Below are positions 47,385-55,571 of a DNA stretch of 64,000 bases, piece by piece. The stretch comes from Chloroflexota bacterium (lineage in GTDB: Bacteria; Chloroflexota; Anaerolineae; Anaerolineales; Villigracilaceae): the NCBI GenBank assembly GCA_016223135.1, contig JACRPQ010000007.1:1-64000 (forward strand), read 5' to 3'. Under the pieces are notes generated by a model. The model made no database searches. It was given only the letters and a program-made list of their open reading frames with translations, and had not been told where the DNA came from. Within the stretch, counting starts at the first letter, position 1; every line of letters starts with the position of its first letter. The position numbers and the translations under genes were made by a program.

Positions 47385-47934
47385 CTTTCGCCTCCCCAAT
47401 CAGCCGCTGGAGTGCGGCAAGCGCACGAAATTGGAGGGCTTTCACGGCATTGACTTTTTTCTTCATGGTTTGTGCAGTCTCTTCGAGCGAGTAACCCTGA
47501 CCAAAACGGAGCGCGAGAACATGCTGCTGCTGGTCAGTCAGTTGGGCAATGGCGGCGCGCACGGCGCTCTGTTCTTCCCGCGCGTCCACTTCGTCGTGAA
47601 CGACGGCAGCATGATCAGGGATGAGGTCCGAGAGCGCTTCGACAGGTCGGCGATAGAGGCGGCGCAGGTAGTCGTTGACGGCGTTGGAGGCGGTGGCAAT
47701 CAGCCAACCTTTGAGGCTGGACTGCGGTCCCTGGCGTTTTTGGGAGGCTTCCAGCAGGCGCAGGAAGACTTCGCTGGCAATGTCTTCCGCCGCAGCGTCG
47801 TCGTCAATGCGATAGCGGACGTAGCGATAGACCTCCGCAAAATAGCGGTCATAGATGGCGCCGATGGCTTGCGAATCCAGATTTTGCAAACCGTTCAATG
47901 CGCTTTGTTCGTCATAGCCAGACATGGTTTGCAT
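47377..47934 (-). CDS. ECF-type RNA polymerase sigma factor
   Basis: About 185 residues. Region 2 is AIGAIYDRYFAEVYRYVRYRI and AEDIASEVFLRLLEA, and region 4 is LTDQQQHVLALRFGQGYSLE with an HTH to KALQFRALAALQRLIG. The start is uncertain: ATG at 47934 or 47925, neither with a clear Shine-Dalgarno; the GTG/ATG further up looks too far. It overlaps the downstream anti-sigma gene by eight bases, the normal arrangement for a sigma/anti-sigma pair. Confidence 0.9.
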   Translation of the reverse strand: MQTMSGYDEQSALNGLQNLDSQAIGAIYDRYFAEVYRYVRYRIDDDAAAEDIASEVFLRLLEASQKRQGPQSSLKGWLIATASNAVNDYLRRLYRRPVEALSDLIPDHAAVVHDEVDAREEQSAVRAAIAQLTDQQQHVLALRFGQGYSLEETAQTMKKKVNAVKALQFRALAALQRLIGEAKDE

Positions 47935-48005
47935 GTTCTCGTGAAAAATAATTCTCGACCAGTGAAGAAGGGCAAGTTGCATGGGAGTATATCATTCCGG
48001 GCGGG

Positions 48006-49508
48006 TCACTGCGGAGGTTGAATGACTTGATATACAATCGCCTGGTCATCACGGTACACTTCCCGCAAACCGGGGTCGTGTTCCGCTTTGCGGATGAAGT
48101 TTCCATGCTTTAGGTCGGTATGTACATACTGCGCGCCAAATTTGGCGGCGATAATGCTTGAAGGATTGTCCACCTTGCCTTGTGTGATGAGCACCCACAG
48201 GTCGTAGAGTTCGGGGTCATATAATTGCATGTAGGTTGGATCGAGACCGATGAGGTAGGTGTTGTGCGTGTTGTAATAGAAGAGGCGCGGAAAGTCGTCC
48301 CAGTCGGTCTGAAAGACACGGGAGCCGGCCGGGGTGTTTTCTGCCAGCCATTGCGACGCACCGGCATACAGGTTGTAGGGCTTGGAATCGTTAATCGCTT
48401 CACGCGCCCTGGGAATGGATCTGCCAACACTGATCAACACTGCCGCTGAGAGCAAAAGCAGGGGGGCGTTTCTGACCAGTCGCATGAGGGGGGATGAAGT
48501 GGAAACGCGGCAGGCAAATTGACGGTCAAGGAAATGACCCGCCCAGGCAAAGGCGGCAAAGATGAGGGCAAAGGGGGGGAAGTATTCCACAAAGCGGCGC
48601 GCCTGCATGAGCATCAGTCCAAACAGCAGAGCGGCAAGCAGGGCAAAGGCGGTGCGGCTGTCCATGCGGCGCTCGGTCAATCCCAAAGCAAAGATTCCGC
48701 TGACGAAAAAGAGCAGGGAGAAAAGCGAATTTTCGAGGATTTGTTTGGTGTTGTAGGGGAACCATTCATTGCCAACGCTGACGGAGGTGGCGTCGGTCAA
48801 TTTGGGAAGCATGTGATTCCAGGAAAAGATGAGATTGGCGGGAAAGTAGGGGTTGATGATGACACCGAGGGCAATACCGGCGGCAATATAGAGCAGGGGC
48901 TTGTATTCGAAGCGCCGTTCCGCTACAAGAACTGCCAGGACATACAGACCGCCAAGCGCCAGCATCAGAGGAAAAGCATCGTACAACCAGACATAAACAA
49001 AAGAGAGGGCTGCCAGGCGCTTGTACTTTTTTTCGAACAGCCAGGCTGTTCCCAGCGCAAGGAACGCCAGCGAAAGCGACTGGGCGCGCGTCACGCTCAT
49101 GCGGTAGAGAAAAGCATCAGAAACGCCCAGCAGCGCCAGCGCCCACAACCAGTCGTAGGGAATGCGCTGACGATGAAACAGATGCCATATCGCCAGAAAA
49201 GCCAGGCTCGAAAAAATCACCGCTGACCATTTTGCGCCCAGGCGCAGATCGGGAAACAGGGTGAAAGGAATCAGCGCAACGTGATAGAGAAAATGATGGT
49301 CATAATATTCCTGCGGATTCAGGATGGAAAGCGGCAGCCAGGGAAATTCCGGCTTTAATCCTTCCGTGCGCATGATTTGGGCAAGTTTGATGTGATAAAA
49401 GCCGTCGTTGTCGGGCATGTTGGGCGTGGAAAATTGAATGAGCGCCATGCCCAGAACGAACAGCAGGAACATGCCTAGCGGGAGGAGGGGGTATCGCAGT
49501 GGTTTCAT
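48006..49508 (-). CDS. GT-C-like multi-pass membrane protein
   Basis: 500 residues with about 11-12 hydrophobic segments and a soluble C-terminal part (about 400-500). The first extracytoplasmic loop has TPNMPDNDGFYHIKLAQ (28-44) and a second acidic motif YYDHHFLYH (68-76), reminiscent of the catalytic Asp motifs of GT-C lipid-linked glycosyltransferases such as STT3 or PMT. The WWDYG motif of STT3 is absent. It is probably a glycosyltransferase using polyprenyl-phosphate sugars, but this rests on topology and loop motifs only. No Shine-Dalgarno is seen. Confidence 0.65.
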   Translation of the reverse strand: MKPLRYPLLPLGMFLLFVLGMALIQFSTPNMPDNDGFYHIKLAQIMRTEGLKPEFPWLPLSILNPQEYYDHHFLYHVALIPFTLFPDLRLGAKWSAVIFSSLAFLAIWHLFHRQRIPYDWLWALALLGVSDAFLYRMSVTRAQSLSLAFLALGTAWLFEKKYKRLAALSFVYVWLYDAFPLMLALGGLYVLAVLVAERRFEYKPLLYIAAGIALGVIINPYFPANLIFSWNHMLPKLTDATSVSVGNEWFPYNTKQILENSLFSLLFFVSGIFALGLTERRMDSRTAFALLAALLFGLMLMQARRFVEYFPPFALIFAAFAWAGHFLDRQFACRVSTSSPLMRLVRNAPLLLLSAAVLISVGRSIPRAREAINDSKPYNLYAGASQWLAENTPAGSRVFQTDWDDFPRLFYYNTHNTYLIGLDPTYMQLYDPELYDLWVLITQGKVDNPSSIIAAKFGAQYVHTDLKHGNFIRKAEHDPGLREVYRDDQAIVYQVIQPPQ

Positions 49509-49526
49509 CGAAGTGTTTTCTGTGAG

Positions 49527-49566
49527 AATGGAACATCTGGAGCGGCTTTACTCCAGATGTTCCATT
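49527..49566. terminator. 16-base perfect hairpin between two minus-strand genes
   Basis: AATGGAACATCTGGAG (49527-49542) and its exact complement (49551-49566) with an eight-base loop. It lies 33 bases after the stop of the DUF5666-like gene and just before the GT-C-like start, so it probably ends transcription of the former. It has only a short T run. Confidence 0.6.
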
Positions 49567-49598
49567 TGTGGCTTTATGCAGTGACGACAGTGAAGAGA

Positions 49599-50498
49599 TT
49601 AATCATCGCCGTTGGAGTTGCCGTTATCGTTGGAGTTGTCGTCATCATCGTCGCCATTGTCGTTCCCGTTGGAATTGCCGTTGTGGTCATCGTCATCGTT
49701 GCTGTTGGAGTTGCCGTTGTAGTTGGAGTTGCTGTTGCTATTGGAATTTTCATTGTAGCTGTCGTCATCGTTGTCGTTGCCGTTGGTGTTTTCGTTGCTG
49801 TTATCGTCGGGAGATTTCTTTTCAATCTCGCGGACGAAGAGTGAGCCGTCAGCAGCAGCCGCCAAATGAAGCTTGACATAATCGCCGACTGCAACGATGG
49901 TTTTGAATTTCGTAGAGGCAGTGATGGCGTAGGTCATGCCGTTGACGGTGACGGAGTCCATGGCGAGGGCTTCCACAACGCCGTAAACTTCCTGTTCGTC
50001 ATCGGCTTCATTATCGTTGCCGTTCATGTTGGCGTTGTCATTGTCATTATCGTTGACATTGCCGTTCATGTTGTCATTGTCATTGGCGTTATCGTTGACG
50101 TTGCCGTTCATGTTGTCGTTGTCATTGGCGTTATCGTTGACGTTGCCATTCATGTTGTCGTTGGCATTGTCATCAGGGGAGGCTACCTCAATTTTCAAGG
50201 CGAGTATACTGCCATCCGCTGCGACCTTCGCCTCCACTTTCACGATGTCACCAACTTGGATACCGGCGTCAATCGAAGCGCCTTCCACACTGATGACTTG
50301 TCCGCTGATGGTCCACTGCGATGCGTCCATGGCTTCGACGTTACCAGTAAAGACAACCTCGGTATATTGCGAACCCGCCGTATCATCGGCAGATCCGCTT
50401 TCCCGCACGGCTCCACTGGGCAGTGTACCGCTGCAGGCGCTCAACAGGTAAGCCCCGATGAGCAATACCGAGATGAGAAAACGATGTGATTTATTCAT
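49599..50498 (-). CDS. DUF5666-like lipoprotein with Asn/Asp repeats
   Basis: 299 residues. Lipobox LSAC at about residue 19-22. Two similar beta domains, at about 45-108 (VVFTGNVEAMDASQWTISG) and 168-228 (VYGVVEALAMDSVTVNGMTY), fit DUF5666. They are joined by three near-identical 14-residue units (NDNMNGNVNDNAND; 42-base DNA repeat, 50030-50170), and the protein ends in about 70 residues of Asn, Asp, Ser and Gly. GGAGG precedes the ATG. Similar tail and domains occur in the anti-sigma protein at 46176-47384, so the two are likely related. Possibly a flexible, metal-binding surface protein (inference). Confidence 0.8.
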   Translation of the reverse strand: MNKSHRFLISVLLIGAYLLSACSGTLPSGAVRESGSADDTAGSQYTEVVFTGNVEAMDASQWTISGQVISVEGASIDAGIQVGDIVKVEAKVAADGSILALKIEVASPDDNANDNMNGNVNDNANDNDNMNGNVNDNANDNDNMNGNVNDNDNDNANMNGNDNEADDEQEVYGVVEALAMDSVTVNGMTYAITASTKFKTIVAVGDYVKLHLAAAADGSLFVREIEKKSPDDNSNENTNGNDNDDDSYNENSNSNSNSNYNGNSNSNDDDDHNGNSNGNDNGDDDDDNSNDNGNSNGDD

Positions 50499-50572
50499 AC
50501 CGAACCTCCATTTCTGAATCTGAGTTGGTTTAACCTATCAGTCGCTGGAGGAAGGAAAAAGTTATGCCAAAA

Positions 50573-50713
50573 TGCTTTGTTGCAAACAGAGAAAACGGAA
50601 TGAATTTTCCCATCTTGCCCTCACCCCTTGCCCCTCTCCCAATGGGAGAGGGGTGGGGGTGAGGGAGAAAAGCGCGCGGAAAGCGAACATCAGACAATCT
50701 TTGCAACAGAGCA
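50573..50713. repeat. Inverted-repeat element, TIR TGCTYTGTTGCAA (copy 2)
   Basis: 141 bases with ends TGCTTTGTTGCAA (50573-50585) and TTGCAACAGAGCA (50701-50713), differing at one base. The interior is different from copy 1 and contains the CCCTCTCCC/GGGAGAGGG palindromic word. It lies in the gap between the DUF5666-like gene and the FHA gene. Confidence 0.75.
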
Positions 50714-50768
50714 ATGCCAAAACAAAAACCTCCCGCAAGGCGGCGGGAGGCGAAACGTCCAACACATG

Positions 50769-51422
50769 TCAGGCGGGGGGATTATCCAGCCGAATACCGT
50801 GTCCGCGCACGGTGGTGATGTATTGATGAGTGGGGTCAAGGGCGGCGATTCGTTCGCGCAGGCGGCGCACCAACGCATCCAAAGCCTGGTCGGATACTCC
50901 GGCGGATTGCTCGTCACCCCACACTTCCGCCACCAAGTCGGCGCGGGTGACCACTTCGCCGTTGTTCTTGTAGAGCAGCCAGAGCAGTTTAAATTGCTGC
51001 GCTGAAAGCGGCGGCACCAACTGCTGATGATTGACCCACACGCGCCTGGACTTCAAATCCATCATCAAACGCCCCGAAGCGGGTGAGCCTTCCAGCAGCG
51101 GCGTGGTGGCATCTGAAACGAGAAAGATGAACTGCTGCGCCATGGCAATGGAAAGCAGATCGCCGTCCTGCAAGACAACGGGGGCAGTCAGCAGGCTGCC
51201 GTTATGATGGGTGCCGTTCTTACTCCCCAGGTCTTCGAGGATGACGCCTTCCGGCGTCGGCGTCAGGCGGGCATGGAAGCGCGAAATCTGCCGGTCAGTG
51301 ATGACAACGTCACAACTCGGCTCGCGCCCCAGAACGAGGGTTTTGTTCAACTGCCAGCGCTGTCCCTTCAAGGGACCGTCCTGCGCCACCAGCAAGGGAG
51401 AATCTTCCTGAAGTAATGTCAT
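50769..51422 (-). CDS. FHA domain / winged-helix DNA-binding regulator
   Basis: 217 residues from the ATG at 51420-51422. Residues about 15-100 are an FHA domain (LGREPSCDVVITDRQISRFH, LEDLGSKNGTHHNG), which binds phosphothreonine peptides. About 120-215 is an OmpR/PhoB-type winged helix (LSAQQFKLLWLLYKNNGEVV, VRRLRERI, YITTVRGHGIRL). There is no receiver domain, so control is likely by binding a phosphorylated partner. It is divergent from a Ser/Thr kinase gene across a structured 335-base gap. The start lacks a clear Shine-Dalgarno and a GTG five codons upstream is possible. Confidence 0.9.
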   Translation of the reverse strand: MTLLQEDSPLLVAQDGPLKGQRWQLNKTLVLGREPSCDVVITDRQISRFHARLTPTPEGVILEDLGSKNGTHHNGSLLTAPVVLQDGDLLSIAMAQQFIFLVSDATTPLLEGSPASGRLMMDLKSRRVWVNHQQLVPPLSAQQFKLLWLLYKNNGEVVTRADLVAEVWGDEQSAGVSDQALDALVRRLRERIAALDPTHQYITTVRGHGIRLDNPPA

Positions 51423-51459
51423 GGGTTTCTGAATCACCAGCCATCAAACATCACACGCT

Positions 51460-51610
51460 ATGGCTTTCTCAAAGTCTGGATGCGAGCCTTCTTTGTACAC
51501 GGATTTCGCGGAATGAACGGATTTCTTTCCGTTTTTCACGGAGAATTCCGCATCATCCGTGCGATCCGTGTACAAAAATTGATTCCGTCGAGCGATAATG
51601 AGAAAGCCAT
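51460..51610. repeat. Nested inverted repeats between FHA regulator and kinase genes
   Basis: Outer arms ATGGCTTTCTCA (51460-51471) and its complement (51599-51610). Inner arms TTGTACACGGAT (51493-51504) and its complement (51564-51575). A third, weaker CGGAAT/ATTCCG pair lies inside. The whole 151-base unit could fold into one cruciform. Otherwise I see no gene in 51423-51757. Confidence 0.75.
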
Positions 51611-51757
51611 ATGTCACACGCAACACAGGAGAAGGATGTGAGAGGGCATATATTATAATACGAGAGCAAAGACGCAAGCATCCACGCAGGAACACGCCGA
51701 AACCTGCCAGCGTCCACGCGAAACGAATTTGAGTCTCAGATTCAAAAAGGAGAAGAA

Positions 51758-52765
51758 TTGCTCCCTCCCCTCAAGAATGAGGAGGTATTGCGCGGCCGCT
51801 ACCAGATCCGCGAACGGATTGGTCAGGGCGGCATGGGCGCCATTTACCTTGCGGATGACCTGCGCCTCAAGGGACGTCAGTGCGCCCTGAAGGAAGTTGA
51901 GTACGACCGCGCCCTCCCGGAAAACGTCAGAGAAGAAGCCCGCGCACAGTTTTTGCGCGAGGCGACTGTCTTGGCGCGTCTCGACCACCCCAACCTGCCC
52001 AAAGTCTCTGATTTCTTCTCCATCGGTCCGCGCGATTACCTCGTGATGGACTACATCCCCGGTAAAGACCTGCGCGCCCTGCTGCTCGAAGCGCGCCGCA
52101 ACAAACGCTTTCTGCCCGAAAAGGAAGTGCTTTCGTGGGCGGAACAAATCGCCAATGCGCTCTCCTTTCTTCACAGCCAGGAACCGCCCATTGTCCACCG
52201 CGACATCAAACCAAGCAACATCAAACTCATGCCGCATGGCTTGATTAAACTGGTGGATTTTGGGCTTGTGAAAGTCCTCGCCCCCGAGGAAGTGACCATC
52301 ACCATCATCCAAGGGCAAGGCACCGCCCTTTACACGCCGCTCGAACAATACGGCGGCAGCGACGCCCATACCGACATCCGCTCAGACATCTACTCTTTTG
52401 GCGCAACGCTTTACCACCTGCTCACCAACGAACCTCCCGCCGACGCCCGCAAACGCTTCCTCTCCCCCGACAGCCTGATCCCGTTACGAGAAATCAATCC
52501 TTCGCTCTCGCCGCGCACCGAAAAAGCCGTGCTGTGGGCAATGTCCATGCACCCGGACGAACGTCCTCATACCATTGCCGAATTCAAAGAAGCATTACTG
52601 GGGCACCGCGATACACCCACCTTGCCCGTTTCCCCTCTGCGAATACGAAACCTGCCGTCTTCTCCTTCCCTCGCTGAATACCTTGCCAAACCTGCAGAAG
52701 CCGTACTGGCGTGGGGTGCGGCGGTCTTGTTTCTGCTCAGTTTGCTCGCGACGCTGATCCGCTGA
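51758..52765 (+). CDS. Ser/Thr protein kinase, TTG start, C-terminal membrane anchor
   Basis: 335 residues. Hanks-type kinase with glycine loop IGQGGMGAIY (about 21-30), Lys45 in CALKEVEY, HRDIKPSNI with the catalytic Asp, DFGLVK, and a degenerate APE region (LYTPLEQ). The last 22 residues are a transmembrane helix, and no PASTA or other sensor follows. The TTG at 51758 is chosen because AAGGAG lies five to six bases before it. It is divergent from the FHA regulator, its plausible target, and its 3' end overlaps the convergent GH3 gene by 29 bases. Confidence 0.92.
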   Translation: MLPPLKNEEVLRGRYQIRERIGQGGMGAIYLADDLRLKGRQCALKEVEYDRALPENVREEARAQFLREATVLARLDHPNLPKVSDFFSIGPRDYLVMDYIPGKDLRALLLEARRNKRFLPEKEVLSWAEQIANALSFLHSQEPPIVHRDIKPSNIKLMPHGLIKLVDFGLVKVLAPEEVTITIIQGQGTALYTPLEQYGGSDAHTDIRSDIYSFGATLYHLLTNEPPADARKRFLSPDSLIPLREINPSLSPRTEKAVLWAMSMHPDERPHTIAEFKEALLGHRDTPTLPVSPLRIRNLPSSPSLAEYLAKPAEAVLAWGAAVLFLLSLLATLIR

Positions 52766-55571
52766 CCAGCCGCCACCAAGCCCAAGCCAGGATTCCCCCC
52801 AACGCCTCCCCTCCCAGCGTAAACAACAGCACGCCAAACGCGCCCCCCGATTCGGACGCCACCCATGCCCGCGCGCGCGGGAACCCCAGCGCAAGATAGT
52901 TATATGCGCCCAGCCCGCCGATGACAATCAGCAGGGCAAACCGCAGACCCCATTGCAGCGTAATCAGCCGGCTGACCGCCCAAAACGTGAGCAGGGCGCT
53001 GCCCAGCACACCCAGCAGCATAATGAACCACAACCCTGCCCGCGGGTATCCTTCCGACGAAATGAAATTATTCGCCGGTGCAGCGGTGGGCGTGGGCGTA
53101 GGCGGTTCAGGCGTGATTGTCACTGCTGGTTCCACCACTGTGACCGCTACGCCGTTGCCGGTCGCGTCGAATTGCAGCACGTCCGAAACAACCGCTGGCT
53201 CGCTCACTGCACGCAGTTCAACCTTGCCAGGCTTATCCACCACAAACGAAGCGTGCGCCACGCCGTCTATGGTGGTGGTTTCCACCTGTTTCAGAATGCT
53301 TCCCGTCTCATCGCTCGTGGACATGGTGAACCGCACCACCGTCCCATCGGGGACGATGTGTTGATTGCGGTCGAGCACCGGTCCCGCTCGGACAGAAATG
53401 GAGGCGCCGATTTTGAAAAAGGGAGTGGGAGTGGGCAGCGGTGTGGAGGTGCCATCGTCGCCGATGAACGCAGGTTCCTCCTGATCCAATCGCAGCGGGA
53501 TGATCTGCTCCGGATCGGGGGAAGTTTGCGTGATGAGGTCATACCCCACCGCCGGAATTGAAACCGGCGAAGCGCCCTGTAGGGAAATTTGCTGGAAGAG
53601 GATGCGCGCCGCCACATCCACAAACGGCGGCTGTTTGCTGTATAACGTGTAGTAGGCGGTGAGTTTGGAGATGTCGGTCGCGTCGAGGTAGTAGGGAGCG
53701 GTGAAGGAGAAGAGAAGCACGTCCTTGTTGCGGAGCAGGTTCGGGCGTTCGGAAAAGAAGCGCCGCAGCAGGTTAATCTGTCCACTGCTCACATCCGTCA
53801 GCGAAATGACAATCCACGAGGCGTTGATGAGGGAAATCTCGATATTGGTATCCGCCTTTCCATTGAGCAGGTCTTCCAACTCCTTGAAGGAAAAGGAACT
53901 CGTGCGGCTGCGGAGAATTTGTCCGCTTCCATCGGGACCGTAAAGACGCAAAACCGTCTTGTGGAAGGCATCTTCTGCCAGGGCGCTGTGTTCAGCGCAG
54001 ACGCTGCATTGTTTGTAAAGAGCGACATCCGTCAGAAAAACGATGCGGTCGCTGGTGGTGGGAGGCGAAGGTAGGAGGGTGTTCAATTCTTGAGGGTCGG
54101 GACTGATTAACGTGGCGGCGCTGCGGGCAATATCGAACGAAACCTGATTGGAAATACCCAGGTTATTCAAAGCATCCTGCGGCGGCACGACATCTTGAAA
54201 TTCCAGGGAGGGGTACATGCGCAGTTTGTGCGTAAGGATGCGCGTCACAGCGGCATCCACCAGCCGCGCAAAGATGGGGTCGTTGCGGTATTCTTGGGCA
54301 AAGGCATCCAGAATGCGCAGGGTGGCGGCGTAGGTGGTATCTGTCTCATCGGAGCGGATATTGCCCAGGTAGAGCAGGTCGTTACCCGCCAAAAAGGCGT
54401 CGCGCGCCACGAGGCGGGGTGAAAAACTCTCGCCGTTGAGCGAGTAAAAGTCGCGCACGGCGTGGCTGCCCAAATCATCGCTCACCACCAAGCCGCCGTT
54501 CGCGCGCCAGGACGCAAATTGCGGCAGAGTCAGAATGGCGGAAAGCGCCGACGCATCGAAACTGACCGGACGCGTGGTGGCGCGGATGTTGCCTTGAAAT
54601 CCCTGATAACGGATGTGCGAGACCAGCAAGCCATCGGCAAGCGCCGTTGGGGTTGCGGAGGCAGTTACGGCAAAGAAGGGGGAGAGTTCCACCTGCTTCA
54701 ACTGCTCGAGCGACTTGCGGACGGTGGCAACCTCATCTTCGGGAGAGCGGTCGGAGCCGCCGCGCCCGGGGAAATGCTTGGCAACCACGAGCATCCGCCC
54801 ATTACTGCCGGCATGTAAACCGGCAATATATGCTTGCCCCATCTTCCCCACCCAATAGGGGTCGCCGCCGAAGACGCGCGTCCCCAAGTCGCTGCGGGCG
54901 GCTGGGTTGGGCGATTCCATCACATCCAGCGATGGACCCAGAAAAAAATTGAAGCCGATCGCGGAAAGTTCCGCCCCCATCACATTCCCTACCTGTTCGG
55001 CGTTTTTCGTATCCCAGGTTGCGCCGATTGCCATTTGATTCGGCAGAGGGGTCAAGCCGTTCAAAATCTGATCGTAGGGCGTCCCCTCACCCTCCTGCGA
55101 AATGCCGATGAACAGCGGCACATACGCTTTCGCCAGGGAGGGGTCGGCGTGGGATGCGTCCCATTCGATGCCCTGCAGGTCGGCAATCAACTCATGCGCG
55201 GCGGTTACTGTGTTTGGCTCTTCGACGAAGTTATCGTTTGCCGCCAGCAAAATCACGCCGCCGATATGACGATTGGCAATCAGGTCGTAAATTACCGAGC
55301 CTTCGCTGCGGTCTATGCCGGTAAAAGTCACAAGGAACAATTGCCCCACGCGCTCCTCAGGGGTCATGGAATCCAGCAGGGCTTGAACTTGCGGAGGCGG
55401 AGGAGGGGTTTGGGCGCGGGCGCCGGTTACAGGTCCAAGCAGAGAGGCGAGCAGAGTCAACAGAAGCAGCCACGCGGAGAGACGTTTCAACGTCACGAAG
55501 GAGTCTCTGCTTCTCCCACGCTTCGCTTCTTTGACTTCAACCTGTTTCCCGCTCATCGGCTTAGTCTGCAT
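52737..55571 (-). CDS. GH3 (NagZ-type) glycosidase-like exported protein
   Basis: 944 residues. An N-terminal signal/anchor helix (about 32-52) is followed by a GH3 catalytic domain (about 60-460) with VVAKHFPGRGGSDRSPEDE and VVSDDLGSHAV (nucleophile Asp365/366), a GH3_C-like region to about 680, an Ig-like domain (about 710-810), a Pro/Thr linker and a C-terminal block of three to four helices (865-940). The Asp-x-His acid/base dyad of NagZ is not present at its usual place. Such enzymes release beta-N-acetylglucosamine or glucose residues. The ATG at 55569-55571 overlaps the GDPD gene; the ATG at 55556 is an alternative. Confidence 0.85.
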   Translation of the reverse strand: MQTKPMSGKQVEVKEAKRGRSRDSFVTLKRLSAWLLLLTLLASLLGPVTGARAQTPPPPPQVQALLDSMTPEERVGQLFLVTFTGIDRSEGSVIYDLIANRHIGGVILLAANDNFVEEPNTVTAAHELIADLQGIEWDASHADPSLAKAYVPLFIGISQEGEGTPYDQILNGLTPLPNQMAIGATWDTKNAEQVGNVMGAELSAIGFNFFLGPSLDVMESPNPAARSDLGTRVFGGDPYWVGKMGQAYIAGLHAGSNGRMLVVAKHFPGRGGSDRSPEDEVATVRKSLEQLKQVELSPFFAVTASATPTALADGLLVSHIRYQGFQGNIRATTRPVSFDASALSAILTLPQFASWRANGGLVVSDDLGSHAVRDFYSLNGESFSPRLVARDAFLAGNDLLYLGNIRSDETDTTYAATLRILDAFAQEYRNDPIFARLVDAAVTRILTHKLRMYPSLEFQDVVPPQDALNNLGISNQVSFDIARSAATLISPDPQELNTLLPSPPTTSDRIVFLTDVALYKQCSVCAEHSALAEDAFHKTVLRLYGPDGSGQILRSRTSSFSFKELEDLLNGKADTNIEISLINASWIVISLTDVSSGQINLLRRFFSERPNLLRNKDVLLFSFTAPYYLDATDISKLTAYYTLYSKQPPFVDVAARILFQQISLQGASPVSIPAVGYDLITQTSPDPEQIIPLRLDQEEPAFIGDDGTSTPLPTPTPFFKIGASISVRAGPVLDRNQHIVPDGTVVRFTMSTSDETGSILKQVETTTIDGVAHASFVVDKPGKVELRAVSEPAVVSDVLQFDATGNGVAVTVVEPAVTITPEPPTPTPTAAPANNFISSEGYPRAGLWFIMLLGVLGSALLTFWAVSRLITLQWGLRFALLIVIGGLGAYNYLALGFPRARAWVASESGGAFGVLLFTLGGEALGGILAWAWWRLVSGSASRAN

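Noticed and set aside
49566-50500. Plus-strand frames of repeated Val/Ile or Leu/Ser across the DUF5666-like gene
   Set aside because: Antisense reading of the 42-base Asn/Asp repeats. The minus-strand gene has a GGAGG, a lipobox and domains.
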